The notes under the pieces were generated by a model. The model was not told where the DNA came from. It searched no databases and saw only the letters and a program-made list of their open reading frames with translations. Position numbers and translations under genes: made by a program. Shown piece by piece: positions 13,292 through 26,499 of a stretch of DNA of 64,000 bases (the first letter of the stretch is position 1; each line of letters starts with the position of its first letter). Location of the stretch: NCBI RefSeq assembly GCF_018691265.1, contig NW_024881316.1, positions 22,917,819-22,981,818 on the forward strand. The letters are read 5' to 3'. Source of the DNA: Tyto alba (lineage: Eukaryota; Chordata; Aves; Strigiformes; Tytonidae).

Positions 13292-14232
13292 GTAAGATTA
13301 CCACTTACCACTGTTAGACTGTCTAAATGCTAGTTCTTCAACCTTTGAGTTTCCCCGCACATTAAATATCCCATTCAACATGTAAGCATTGCATAGATTC
13401 ACCTATTTGTTTTCACTCAGAAGAGTGCGTTGACTGCATTTTTCGTAGTATATAACAATTTGTCTTGATAAACAAATCATCAGTGTCACTGCCCAGTTGT
13501 TGATACTCAACTTCAAAAACTTTATTTGTAATTTTCAGTGCTAAATATCACCGCCCTTGAAGGCAGTTTAGAGGGCTGATATTTCTTTTGAGACTATCAG
13601 ACTTGATGGCTGATGATTATTAAGGAAATATGTCGCAGGACTCAAAGGATGACTAAACGTTAAACAGGTAACACTAATAGTAACTCTGTAATTTTGAGTA
13701 TGCAACAGTAATGTTAAATATTCTCAGTGATTAAGTTACTGATAGTTAAAAAAGTAAACCTACCAAAAGATAACAAATAGGTATATAGGCTATTAAAACA
13801 ACTAATTAACATTAACTAGTGACAACAAAATTATTCTACAATATATAACCCTCAAGGTAATAAACAGAACTAAAATTAACAATAATAGTAATGCAACTCT
13901 TGCTAACAACAAATATATAACCTAAATTTTGATGAAAAAAGAAAAAAAGAACAGAAGACTTGATGGTAGGGATGCCAAAACTGTTAATCCTTTAAATACA
14001 GTCTTTTTGTTTACAGTGGCTTTTTGTCAATGTGATTGGTTTACTTTTTTGATGAGAACAAAGTACAGGCCTATTGCTGTTCAGTTTGTGAACAAAGTCT
14101 CTTGCAGCTGGAGTTGCATGCTAACTCTTTTGAATAGTTTATGTAGCGTATGTTTTGTCGTTTGACGTGTTAAAGTGAATTTAGTAGGCTACGTGATGGT
14201 TACATTGAGTTTATTCTGTCTCACTATTTCAG

Positions 14233-14284
14233 GGACTCACAGGCACTGGACAGCTAAGCAGCAGATCTGCTGAGAAGTGGTCAG
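14233..14284 (+). other. Exon-like segment, 52 bp (candidate only)
   Basis: A pyrimidine-rich acceptor (TTCTGTCTCACTATTTCAG) precedes the segment and a GGTCAG/GTAAGC donor follows, both close to vertebrate consensus. Frame 1 is open (GLTGTGQLSSRSAEKWS plus one base); the other two frames contain stops. It joins in phase to the 36-bp candidate at 13256-13291. I do not recognise the peptide. It could be an exon of an unrecognised gene or lncRNA, or a pseudo-exon. Confidence 0.22.
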
Positions 14285-17200
14285 GTAAGCTCTGCCACAC
14301 CTCAGGGGGTTTTCCTCTTTCTGATTTTAACTGTGCATTTGTTTTTACTAACACACAGAAACATATTCAACTGGAGTTTTAAAATAAATAATTCTTTCCA
14401 GCAATGTTTCCCTGCATAACAGCATAGTGATTATGGTATAATGGCAATCAAAACATTTGCTTTTATATGGTATGATACCCTTCATTTAAATAAAAGAAGT
14501 CTTGTCATCTGGCCTTTTAATGGTAAATATTAAGATGGTATACTTTATAACTGCTTCTTCTAAAAACAAGAGCTGGTGTTTATTAAAACCATTCCTACAT
14601 TTTGGAAACAAACTATTCACATGACATAGAAAAATACAATACTGGCTTACCTTTGCTTCACAAAATATTTATCATTTCTTTCTATGACAAAGGTATCTAT
14701 AAAGAGACAGGATGTTTATTATTTATTCTTTTGTTTGGTAGGTTTTTCTTTTGTATACTTTAGAAGGGCAGAGACATTAATGGTATTACCATGCGATGGC
14801 ATGGATCAAGGCATAACTTTCTGTATTTCTCTGTTAAATACATTTAAACATAAAGGTATATCTTGGATAACCTTCTTATATGGACTTCAGATTATGTATG
14901 AGATTTCTGATTGAAGACAAATGTCATTTCTGGAAACATTAAAAAAAATTCAGCTCAGTTACAAGTTTGTCCACTCACTCAGAAGTGTGAACCTAATCAC
15001 AATTAAAAAAGTACAAATGCTCTTCCTCTTTCATAATTGTTAAACTAGATAAGAGTTAATAAACAAAACTGATGATGTTGCACACCAAATACACAGTCCC
15101 AGACACATTTATTACTCTGGCATCTTCTCCCATGATTGTGGTCTGACTGATTTAACATTTTCCAACTATTGGTGTATTCAACGGTTACTTACAAACCACA
15201 AGTTGTGTTGTATAACAAGATATAAAGGGGTTATTTTTCCTCTGCAAAGGGTTGCCTCAATACCTTTATAAATTGGTTTGATTTATGTGCTACAACCACT
15301 CTACAGGCCAAAGTGATATAACACAGCATTAAGATTTACCTGCAAATTGCTGTCACATCAGTGTGTGTGTGTATGTACCACTATAGTAAAAATCTTCCAT
15401 CTACACACCTTGCATACAGTTATATAAATGTGCTTCAGTCAGTATATGTTATATCTATACAGACAAGAAAAACATACCCCACTACTATTAATAGTTTCAT
15501 GTCAGTATAACTGTGATTATAGATTATTATACACTGTAGATTTTACTACGTAAGCATTTCAGGAAATTCTCATGTGCCTTACTGAAACGGTTAATTACAG
15601 AAAACTGTGAGCAGGTCATACCTTATGTGATATCCAGAGCAAAGTACATAAAATTAATTTCTCACTTGTGCATCAGATTTTTATGTGAGGATAACTGGTG
15701 TGAACTCCTTGAGGATGGACTCCGATAAATATGGATTTATAGCAGAGCAGTGTCCTTTAATATTATTGTCTCAAAGTCCACTTTATGGCCATTATTTGTG
15801 TAGAATAAAAAAAAAAATGAAGACTGTCAGTAAAATGATGCATTGTGAAATATTCTTACACAATAATTATTTTTTAAAAGTAGGTTAATAAGTCAGTGCA
15901 AGCAACTGTTCATGCAAACATCTGTTCTATTGATTTTTAGGAAATCAGTATGAAAAATTACCCGTGACTGCATGTGATGTTCTGTGTTAACTGCAAAGTA
16001 TATTTCACATCAGTTTCTGAAAAAGTCTTACAGTTAATCAGATATGTCTTAATAAGGAAATCTACCTTCTTATTTTGAGATAGAATAACAAAAGAGTCTG
16101 GTAATTCTAATTAACAGTCATCTTTAGGTCTTCCATGAAAGCTGTAATGTATTCCCTACATCCACCAGTCAGGTCAGCCATAATCCTGAGGTCCAGAAAA
16201 CTTACATGCATCATCAGAAAACACAGAACTTCACATATACTACAGATAATTCCAAGACTGTAGTCACCAACCACATTTTCTTTGGATTAATTCACATATG
16301 AAGTAGTTTTGTTTGTAATAAGAAGAAAAACTAGCATAGAAAATCAAAATTCTGAGTGAAAAACACTAAAAAGAAAACCAGAAGTGAAAAAGCAAAATTT
16401 CTGTTAAAAGATTTCTAAGATTTTTTTGTCCAGGTTGACCTCATCTATAGAACAGTTTGATCTTTAAAAGAAAGTAGTACATTATAATTTTCAGTACTTA
16501 AAACAGCAAAATATCTTATTTTATAAAACTTCACTAAAATATTCTTAATTGTACCTCTGCAGCATCAAGTTAAATATTCTTTTCATTGTTTTCCTTTTAA
16601 AATGGAGCTGTCTACTTTTAGAAATTCTTTGCTTTCATGAGATAGTAGATAATATATGCACTCCTGGGTGAAAACCCTTGTTACCCTAAGTATTGTATTA
16701 TAAATGCAAACAATGCACGTTCCAAAATGTATTTGTTAAGAATAGAATCAAGAAGCCAGTTTCAAAACTGATGATTTCTGGAGGTGGGTTATGCAGCATT
16801 GATGAAGCGATGATCAGCTAATGGAGTGGATGACACAGTGACAGCATCTGTAACTTCTGATGTCAGATTGACACAGCTCACTTGCTGGAAATTTAGTCCG
16901 AGAGGAGGGAGCAATTTTCAAGTCCAGCTAGAAACAGAGTAGGAAGAAAACGCCAAGGGGCTGAGCATTGTCACCTGCTGGAGCAGAACCCACAGAGCTG
17001 CACCGCCAGGGACAGGCTCCTGGAACAGTAACAGACAAGGAAAAATTGCACTACTGGTCTGTTTTGTCTATTTGTCTAGCAGATTTTTTGCATGTGTTCA
17101 AGAGTCATTGCAACTGAAAAAGTGAGCTATCCCTAGAGTAGCAACCTTTATGAGAAAATGAAGCAGCACCAAGTGGCTATTTCTTTCCTATAAAGCTTAT

Positions 17201-20200
17201 CTTACACTGTTGAAACAAGAAGATCTGAAATCTTCATATGAATAAATGAAGAACCTTAGGAAGTACAGTATACCTCACCTCTAAGGATGTTGACAATGCT
17301 TTTCTATCTCAATGAAGTCTTCAACCTCCATTGAGAATAACAGAGCTATAACCATAAAGCTCTAGGAGGTATTCCTTACTGCCCATGCCCCATTCAGTCT
17401 ATAACCCAGCAATAATTACTTCATTAGACTTGAACATATGCTGACTTCTAACGTAAGTAACACCAATGTTAGTGAAAATGAGTGAGTGCTTGTAAAACAG
17501 ATCACTGTGTCTATGGTAGCTCTGAAGGAACGGATGTGAAGACCTGGTCACTAGGCACGGCAGGCTGGAAGAGTCTGTGTTTCCCTTTTTTTAGGGAGCT
17601 GCCAGACCACAGCCAGGACTGATGTACTGAGATGAGTACCTGAAATTTAATAAATCAACCAAGTTACCATTAAAATCAGGATAATGAACATAGATGAGTG
17701 TATCAGTTAAAAGGCCTAACATTTTATCATGATAATATGGGTTTATGGTAGTCCCTGAAATACAGTCCAGGATTATTATCTGAAAGTTAATATCAAGAAC
17801 AAGTGATGTATTGCGTTCAAATAAAAACCAATTTGGTCTACGTTAGTGATGTATTTCCTCCATGTTTAACAGTAGGAGTGTTGTTTTGTGTTCTCTCTTT
17901 CTAAGAAGTTCAAAGTTTTGCGAGACTCCAATAATGCAGTTACAAAATTATAAATGGTGACAAAGGAGAGTCATAGAATAAGCTAAACATCAGAGAGTAT
18001 TTTGTCAATATCTGAAAGATTAATATGATCCATTAAGGAAGGGAAATCCTAGACAGTTTTCCATATTGTATTGTATTAACTTGAAGTAGCAAGTCAAGAC
18101 TGTATAAAGATTAAATAAGGACATCACTGGATTTCAGTGTTCTCCATACAATCTGTTTAGAGATACTTCATACTGTGTAAAGTTTACTGATACATTTGCT
18201 TTCTTTTGTGGAAAAATACTATCTAAAAAGAAAAGGTAACTGAGAAACTCTATCTGAATTTCCTAAGCAGCTACATATCTTGACAGAAAAACTGTTTTCC
18301 TGTAATATTGCAAAACAAATACCAAATCTAAACAAAATTATAATTTCCCTAAAGATTCTATTTACTAACCAATTTCTAGCAAAGATATTAAGAAAATAGT
18401 ATTTTTTTTCCCAAAGTATTAGCTGAATTATTTTATAATGCTGTAGAACTTCAGTAAAATGCTCAAGATTGAGAAAAAAAAAGTTCATAGAGTCAGAATC
18501 ATAGAACAGGTTATAAATTCATCCTATGTAACAAAGATCCTACCGATCTCTGTATCAGAGTGTATGTATTTTTAGGGTTCAGAAGGGCACAGTTCATTTG
18601 TAGATGCATTTTATCAAGATATGAATCAAAAAAAAATAATTTTACTAAAAGATTACCAAGTTTTTACCAAAAAAAAAGCAACAATTTTAGTTTACAAAAA
18701 TTGAAAAGGCTGGCTGTAATTAAAGATATGTCAAAAGAATGAAGATCATATTTGTTATTATTTCAAGTCATCCTCTTTTGTCAACAGATTGGCCTAAGTA
18801 CATAAAGACTCCTAATTAATAAGTAAAATCACAGGAAAAAAATGAAAAATACTTGAATGTTGAACAGAAAAACAAGTCTAATGTTTTCTGAAGTTTTCTG
18901 TCCTCCATTAAAGACTTAGAGGCACTGTGTGACCTCCATCAGTTATTAGAACTCAAGAGTTATCAAAGACAGTATTTTATCTATTTTACTGTATTGGTCT
19001 ATGGAGACAGAAAAGGCACACAGCTGACTTTCTCAAACCAATTACAGCTTCAGAGATGATCACCATCTTCCACTCTGTTGTTAGCTAATTACATTTTTCT
19101 AGTCATTGCTATTGCTCATTGGGACCTGACTGAAACCTTTGAAATCATTAAGCCTTTCCTTTTTCTTCAGTTGGTTTTGTTTCTGGTCCTGTAGGTTAGA
19201 TGCTAACATTCATTTGGAGACATTAAGGAAAATGATTCCCACTGAAAAATTTGCCGATCTATGTAGTTATTAGCAAAATTATCATCTTTGCTCATATCAT
19301 ATGTGCTGATATCTTTTAGCGAACACATGCTGTATACAGTATTTATTTTCTGAAACACTGGAATTTAAAGATAAACTGTGACTCTCAGTATGAGTACAGG
19401 AAAGATTTTCTGTCCTTTCATGATCTCTAGTTGTGTACGTAATTTATATTATAAATCAGCAGAACATTTTAAAATTGTTGAAATACATCTCTAAATCATG
19501 CCTATCCAGAACAAAGTTTTCATTCTCAAACAGAAGCAATCTCTGTCAAGCATAAGAAATGCAGATTTCTAAGCTTCTACTAAAAACATGTCACTGTTTT
19601 AAAGGCTTGTTTACCTTATATAAATCCTAATAAAGGGCTGTATTTGGTACTTATTGAAAGACATAAATGCCTTCTTTCCTAAGATTATTGAATTAACTTT
19701 GAAATCTAGGATGCTTTACCAGAGAATAGTAAGATTTACTGAGAAAGCAATTTCAGACTTTCATATTTCAAATCTTTAAATCAGAAGGAAGGTTTATTGG
19801 AGGAAGATCACACCCATGCTGTAATGGTACAGGTTCTCACTCACATATTAAAAGGAAAAAAAAAAATAAAAGAAAAGGCTGTGTATTTATTTTTGTATAT
19901 ACTGTGTATGCCCAAAAAAAATTTTAAGGTGCTGTATAGAAACAGTCAGAACTTTCTGATATCTTTTAGCAACATTTGGGTGTACAAGTAGGATAGTGGA
20001 AATGCTTGAGTGCCCTGATAAGAGTAGAATTAATTGTGAAAACAATGCTTCTTATTTCTTTGTGTTGCTGCTGTACCCTCCTGATTTAATTGATGCATAG
20101 TTTCTTATTATACAGCGTTACTATAAAGTATAAGAGTACCTGCTTACATCATGTCTGGCATTGTTCTTGCCATACTGGATGCATTAGCTGATGATGGATG

Positions 20201-20428
20201 GCTTACTCACAGGAAAACAGTGAATGCCTTTGTTATGTGCCCTTGCATTATAGGACCTTCACACTGTGTTACCACTAACAAGTCAGAAGTGCAAACTGCT
20301 GAGCTGCTCATTTATGACTTCTTAGCATTCTGGGTGTTCTTTTTTCTTTATTTCTGCACAGTAAACAGAACAAAATGTGCAGATATTTTATATGATGATT
20401 TACTATATTCATTTATAACTCCATATTC
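14285..20428. other. Unique AT-rich non-coding stretch
   Basis: No gene or clear interspersed repeat is seen. There is a short TG run at 15360-15376. Near 17969 and 18487-18510 are short TCATAGAAT-like strings that recall the CR1 tail, but the adjoining sequence does not align with CR1. The segment at about 16800-17050 is somewhat richer in GC and is unidentified. Confidence 0.55.
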
Positions 20429-20490
20429 ATTGCTAAGCTAATAACTCATTATATTTCTTGAACTTCATAACAACCCTGTGCAATAACCAG
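20429..20490 (+). repeat. Short MIR-like relic
   Basis: TTGCTAAGC, then AATAACTCATT, then ACTTCATAACAACCCTGTGCAA parallels the MIR core ('tgctaagcgc...ttatctcatttaatcctcataacaaccctgtgagg'). Only this core is recognisable. The length is short, so the call is moderate. Confidence 0.5.
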
Positions 20491-20523
20491 CAAAATTCAG
20501 TGGAAAGGTCTTGCCCATGAACC

Positions 20524-20570
20524 CTCTTTCTTTTTCTTTTTTTTTTTTTCTTTTTCTACTTCTTCTTCCC
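20524..20570. repeat. Pyrimidine-rich (CT/T) low-complexity tract
   Basis: About 47 bases of almost pure T and C (one A), including a run of 13 T. It is simple sequence with no further structure. Confidence 0.85.
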
Positions 20571-21248
20571 AGAAGAACATAATTGTTCATAAACCTATTT
20601 TAGCTGAAAAGATAATCAAGGTCATTCTCATTCAAATTAAATGCTGTTATTCTCTGATATAGGACTTCAGCTTAGTATTCTCAAAGTATTTGAAGTTAAT
20701 AGGGTTCTTTTTCTTTTTCTGTATGATATTTTCAGCATTATATACCTTTTTAGTGTCCATGCTAGAATCCATGATGTAAAGATACAAACAGTGGACAGGA
20801 ATGCTCTATTAAGTTTGATGCCAGTTAAGCAAAGTAGATGTTTGATGGAGAATTCAATCCTGTACATTTTACTCAGATTTCATTCACTAAAAATCCATGC
20901 TGACTTCAAGGAAGGAAATGGGAATTTGAAATTTGGAATTTGATCTGCAGTCATTTTTATAATTTAATTAAATTCAGACAGAACACGTATCTGTTAAGGA
21001 CTGGATTGTGTCATTGCAGCCAGTGTCCTGCTTAGTGGGCAGTGTGAAATAACCTTGACCCAAGAAGAGTACTTCAGTTACAGTACCAATATCAAGATTC
21101 TACTTTTTATATGAACAAAACTAATTTTCCTATGTGCAAGAAATACACTTAGTTGAATGTACTTGCTTGGGACTGTCACTCACTCCAAATCTCAACTTGT
21201 CAACCAAGTTCATTCATTATGGTAGTCACCACTTTGTTCTTATAGAGT

Positions 21249-21274
21249 GAGAACTAACAAAGAGAACTAACAAA
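21249..21274. repeat. Perfect 13-bp tandem duplication
   Basis: GAGAACTAACAAA is present twice without a gap (21249-21261 and 21262-21274). It looks like a simple replication-slippage product. Confidence 0.9.
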
Positions 21275-21547
21275 TAACTTTCTGAAGGGGGCGCAATAAT
21301 TTTCTTTACATAGTCTTTAATCACCATATTACTGAACTGGTTTTCAGATCTAAGGCAAAAATGGGTTGCCCACTAGACTGTGAAGGCCTGTGGGATACGT
21401 GCTTCACAGAATCTAGTGCTCATTCTAAAGGAAAACAGCTATCTGTTATTGTAACACCAAGACTACTGCATAGCTCTTACAAAGCTTGAATAACACCTAC
21501 ACAACTTTAAAAAAATTGCTTCATGGAACTCAAAATTATTACTGAAT

Positions 21548-21665
21548 GAAGCAGGTATTTTAATTTCTGCCTTGTAATAGAGAGTTAGGAAAACAGTGAA
21601 GCTGAATGGTTTGGCTAAGGTCACTCAGGAGCTCCAAGAGCTGTTATAAGGTGCAGTTAGCAAAG
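21548..21665 (+). repeat. MIR-like SINE relic
   Basis: The sequence follows the MIR order in sense orientation: an AGGTATTTTAATTTCTGCCTTGTAATAG-like block where MIR has 'cattttacagatgagg', then GAAAACAGTGAAGCTGAAT, then GGCTAAGGTCACTCAGGAGC, then a weakly matching tail. The copy is strongly diverged. It lies about 1 kb from the shorter MIR-like relic at 20429. Confidence 0.6.
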
Positions 21666-23627
21666 CAACGGGTGAGGGTGAGAGGTTGCATCAGGAGATG
21701 AAACACAGTATATTAGGAGCTGTGATTTTTTTTGAGAACTGTACTCTCATCCACAATGCAGCTATACTATCATCATTTGAATTTGAAACCTGCTGGGTTT
21801 TGCTAGGCAACTGGATGAAGCAGCTAGCAGAATGCATGTATGCAGTGAGCATACATATATGTGCAAAATTTACATTGAAGAAGCCTGTTATTATTATATT
21901 TTGCCATTTTCATTATAGCTGTATTTTTATATATCTGCATCACCTGTTCCCATGGTAAGTTTCTCGTGTTGTATGTCTGATGAACAAGACATACGTCTCT
22001 ACACACTGATGAGGTCTTGAAACTTCTGATAATATCCAGTGCCTTCCTCCTAGCACTGAGCACAAAAGGATTGGACCCTAAAAACATACCTATTGTAAAA
22101 CTTTATAGTGCTGACAATTCTAGAAATAACAGAAGTTCTATTTTAGACCATTTTAGGGATAATTTTAGAGTCAGAGTTGTGAGGTTTTTTCTACTTTGTA
22201 GTCAACTTAGCTAGATTAATGAAAATAAGACACCTGGCTTTATAATAGATAATCAACCAAAAATAACCCTAAAAATATATCTAAGGATCTAGAAAACAGT
22301 TTTGATTTTTTAATATAAAATCATTTTTATACCAGGTTCTTCATCTGGACTTATTTGGATGACTTAGTCTCATTCACAGCTCTCAAAGATAAAATACAGA
22401 GCTCCAAAATTATATGTACAACTTTAATCTGTCATGCCTCCATTTGTCTCATTTATTTTGTAAATGTACTATTGGCAGGGCTAGCAATGCTATCTATCAT
22501 TAAGATCACCAATACTTTCTATAAATGCAGCTGTGTCCATGTCAAATTAAATTTTCCATGATGGGTGTCTGCTCAATCCAAGGATTTTCATCAAAATGCC
22601 AAATAGCTCAGAAAAATACAAGATTTTTGTCATTTAGAAAATAATAAAACTTACTCCTTTATCAACAAATGTCTATGAGAGTGTATTGCAAAATATGTGT
22701 TTCAGTACACTCTAGCACTCGTTTCTCATGCATGAGAGTGTAAGAACTGCCTTCCTTTGTCAGACCATGAATCTATCCTGACCTAAGTCTTTCTTCTATC
22801 AGATCCAGAAATGGAGACTTGGGGTGCACAGTGGAAGGGTCAGGAGGAATTTGTAGAACAAGTAGAAGCTCTATTTGCATTAGCAAATTGAACAACACCA
22901 GAATGATCCTATCTCAGACTTGTCTTCCCAGTGCCCGTATTTTTAACTCCACTGTCTTGTCTAATGTACAAATAGATAGCTGTGGTAATCTGCAAGGGTT
23001 GCGTGCCCAAAGAGGCTCTTATCCATAGAACCACTTGGCTGGTGTTCCCAGGTGCTGGAGTCTAGGCTGCAGTTTGGGTTGCAAGAAAAGTAGAGGGAGT
23101 TTTATGACCAAACAGCTGAGTTTAACTAAAACAGAGGAATAGATTACATTCTCCCTCAGCATCTCTGCCAGCAGTTTTGTGTGAGGGTAGGCAAATTGCT
23201 CAAAGTAATAGCCCTCTAATGCTGTATTTCTTGTTGTCTCGAGGTCTTACAGAAAATCTTGGGTTCTGATTTTCATCAGAATTGCAAGTGGCATCATCAG
23301 GAGTTCTGCCTGACTATGTAAAGTGCTGTTTAAGGTTAGGAATTTAAAAAATCAAGCCTTGGGTTTCCAAGGTTATGTAACAGTGATGAATGGTTTATTT
23401 TAACTCCGAAATATAATAATAATTAGTCACACTGATGAGGTATTCACACACTATAGCCACAAGTGGCACAGAAACCCGACCACACAATTCCTAATTTTGT
23501 GAAGAAAAATTAAGGATTTGAATAAAGTTAATCAAATTAATGAAGGAAGAACACATTGAATAATGAGGGTAAGAGATACCAAATAGCTGCTCTTTCAGTG
23601 CCCTTTCTTATGTGTGAAATCAAGCAC

Positions 23628-23651
23628 AAAAAAAAAAAAAAAAAAAAAAAA
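23628..23651 (+). repeat. Poly(A) run, 24 nt
   Basis: Uninterrupted run of 24 A followed by an ACCAAACAAA-type stretch. There is no retroposed body I can recognise upstream. Confidence 0.9.
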
Positions 23652-25372
23652 CCAAACAAAACTCAATCATTGTAAAGACTACATCAAATACATACATGAA
23701 AGGAGCTGAGTTAGGGTTTCACTGGCCCAAAATTCATATTTATCTAATTTCAGAGTGCTTGGCTTACTTTAACCATTTCTTTTGCAAGCCTGACATTTAT
23801 ACCAACCTAATACTTTCCGTCATAGAAAAATGTCTCCAAGTGCATGGAAGGGCTTACACAGTTTGCAAATTGAGGGTTCCTTCAATTTGTAATAGGAACT
23901 TGCTTTTTGTAGAGGGTATTCCCCTGATGGTCCCAGAAAGTATTTTTTGATGGTTTTATGAAAAACTGTTTTGGAGAATACCATGAGACATCCAAAAAAG
24001 TTGCCTTTTGCCAACTCAGTAAGCTTACTAGAAACTATACAAAAATGTCTATATTCCCATACCCCACCAATCAGAATTTTTTTTCCTTTATGTGCAATTA
24101 CCTTAGTGTGGCATTTGGGGAAATACTGAGTACATTCATGACTTAACTTCAAACACTTAGCTTTTGCTGTTACAGGTACCTAGAGTACCTATACATTCAG
24201 TGGAGTGGTCTTTGTTTACAGAACATAATTCAGAATACCTAAGCCAGGTACTCTAAAACACTGCCTGGATGTACCTTCTCTCCATTGGCTGGTTGAAGAG
24301 ACTAACTATTGCATTTAAAAAAGCACCTCCCTCTTCAACCTAAATCTTCAAATTATCTCTCAATCCATTGATTTTAATAAGAACTGATTTGAATTAATCT
24401 CTCATAGACCTGATTATATTAATATTATCAAGAAATGAAACACAACTCCAACCCAACCTGTTCTCACGAGTTACCATTCTCATCCATACCAGCACTCAGA
24501 AGTCATTTGCTCAGGATGAATATAATTATTTTACTGTATTATCTGCATAAAGAGTGTTGGTGTTCCTAAAATTCACTGCCACAAACCTCAATTTTTATTA
24601 CATTGATGAAAACATACTCATACTACCATGAATGGGCCATGAGCCTTTATCTCAAGTAGATGATTGAAATTAGAGAAAAGGTATCGAAGGCAGCACTTCA
24701 TAAATTTGTAGCATAATAAAAAGTAGGAAGTTAAATGAGAAAGCTGAGCAAAAATGATCTCACTGAATTTCCATACAATAACATTACAAAAAAAAATTCA
24801 AAACTAGAAATGCCAGTATTTAGTTTGTTCCTTTTCCTCATTTTTGCTCTGTTGCACACATATGCTATTTCAGAGACTCTAAGCAGATGATCACATGATC
24901 TTTCATTCTACTTGTTTCTTGCAGGGCACAGGAACGTGTCAGAACTGTGTAGCAAATTATGTTGTTATTTTTTGTAACTGCTTTATCTCATAGCTTGCAG
25001 AATTTGGAAGGCAGTGTCTTTGAAGAGTTTTCTGTCATCCAGACTAACCCTGTGTCACAGAGATGATGTGTGAATCTAGATAAGTCATTTAAGCTAAAAT
25101 ATTAATGTGACAACTTTTTTTATATTCTTCATTGAATATGTCTGCCCAACTTTGTCTTGATTTTCAGATTTTTGGAGCCCTTAGGGAAGTACTGTACCTT
25201 TTGAATGGTGTTCAGGGAACTGAGAATGTTCAACATCATTTGCAATAAATCAGTGGGATCCGAAGGACTGAGCCTCAGGTTGGGACTCTCCACAGCCCTG
25301 AGTTCTGGATCTGCCATTACCACCCTCTGTAGGACATGCTGGCACTCAGATTTACGGTGATATTCCAGTCTA

Positions 25373-25437
25373 TCAGGTGAGCTGTGGTATTTGTCCATAG
25401 TTTACGTCAAATGTGAGATAATTCATCTTCCCTGAGT
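25373..25437 (-). other. Exon-like terminal segment on - (candidate only)
   Basis: On the minus strand an acceptor (CTATTTTTTGCAG) precedes the segment. A frame starting with two bases is open for 20 codons (from SGKMNYLTFDV to QIPQLT), then ends in TGA directly followed by TAG. It joins in phase to the donor of the candidate at 29629-29690, which would give D at the junction. A different frame just downstream, in 25129-25398, is open for 89 codons with a non-overlapping reading. I recognise neither peptide. Treat it as a hypothesis. Confidence 0.18.
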
Positions 25438-26429
25438 CTGCAAAAAATAGGATTATTTTAAACCAGTTCACCTTATGTTTTCCATTGGAAGAGAGATCAT
25501 ATGCAGATACCTATGATGCATGTTACTTTAAGGCAAGAAAGTTTGATAATGTATCTAAATTCTTATGCTCTCTTTCTGTGGTAAAGAAATATAATATTTA
25601 ATCATCTTTCTCACAAAAATAACATTAAAATAATCAAATTATATTTGTGCTGTATGTTAAACACAGAAATAGTTTTTAAAAATGCCAAATTTTTTGAAAA
25701 ATCATGTCCCTTTGGGATGAGTTAACTCACTGCGATGGTCATGTTAAAAACAAATTTTGCAAATTCTGGGGTTTTTTACTCTGTTCTCCACTTGTTCATC
25801 TAGAAAAATCTTGGTATCTTCATGAGCTGTTGTGAACATATACGTTTTAATATTTATAAGGTTCAGCTATTGTAGCATTGTTGCTACAAACTATGGACAT
25901 TGAAAAACTTTAAGAAAGTAAATAAATCTATACCAGTGGACATTTGGATGGAAAACAGTAAACAAAGAAGAGTCATACCACTAGTGTTTAAGACAGATAG
26001 AAATATTTAATTTAATCTCATATCCAGAATGAATTAGGTCTTGCAGAGAGAAGGATAAAATGGGGCCCTATAATTAAAGTCTATGACTTCTTGTATATAC
26101 TAAAGGACATAATCTAATTGGAAAGTATAAATCTAACATTTCCTAAATCTTCCAAACTGAATACTTATGTGGAAGTTGTATTTTTCTGTAACAAGTTTAT
26201 TTATAGCCATATGTCATATGAAAATACAGTTACCGCATTTAGTTATTAGAAATTAGCTTGTTTCTTCAGCAAATAATGTGTGAAACGAAAGACCATTTTC
26301 AGTCTTTGTTGATGGTAGCTAGCAACGTCCAGCATTCAGGTAACTAGCAAAAGTAGTATCAATAGCTAATGTGGGGTTACTTTGCAGCTCCTCTGGCAGG
26401 TTACAAACAGTGGCAGAAAAAATACCTAC

Positions 26430-26499
26430 CTCAGTCCTGTACACACCATCACTTCCCATATCTCTGATGCAACCACAGTCCTCCCCTTGTTCCTTCTGA
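26430..26499 (-). other. Exon-like segment on -, 70 bp (candidate only)
   Basis: An acceptor (TGTTTTCTTGTGTACAG) and a donor (ACTGAG/GTAGGT) bracket 70 bases. Two of the three frames are open; one reads QKEQGEDCGCIRDMGSDG and on to VYRTE. Two open frames mean the frame itself carries little evidence. It lies between the candidates at 29629 and 25373 on the same strand. No product is recognised. Confidence 0.15.

Noticed and set aside
18487..18560. A third CR1 tail (TCATAGAGTCAGAATCATAG)
   Set aside because: Only the short tail-like string matches; the adjoining sequence does not follow the CR1 3' end.
23628..23651. Poly(A) tracts (2703, 23628, 34907, 43715) as tails of processed pseudogenes
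   Set aside because: No gene-like body or flanking duplication is visible next to any of them, and the main avian LINE does not retropose polyadenylated mRNAs efficiently.
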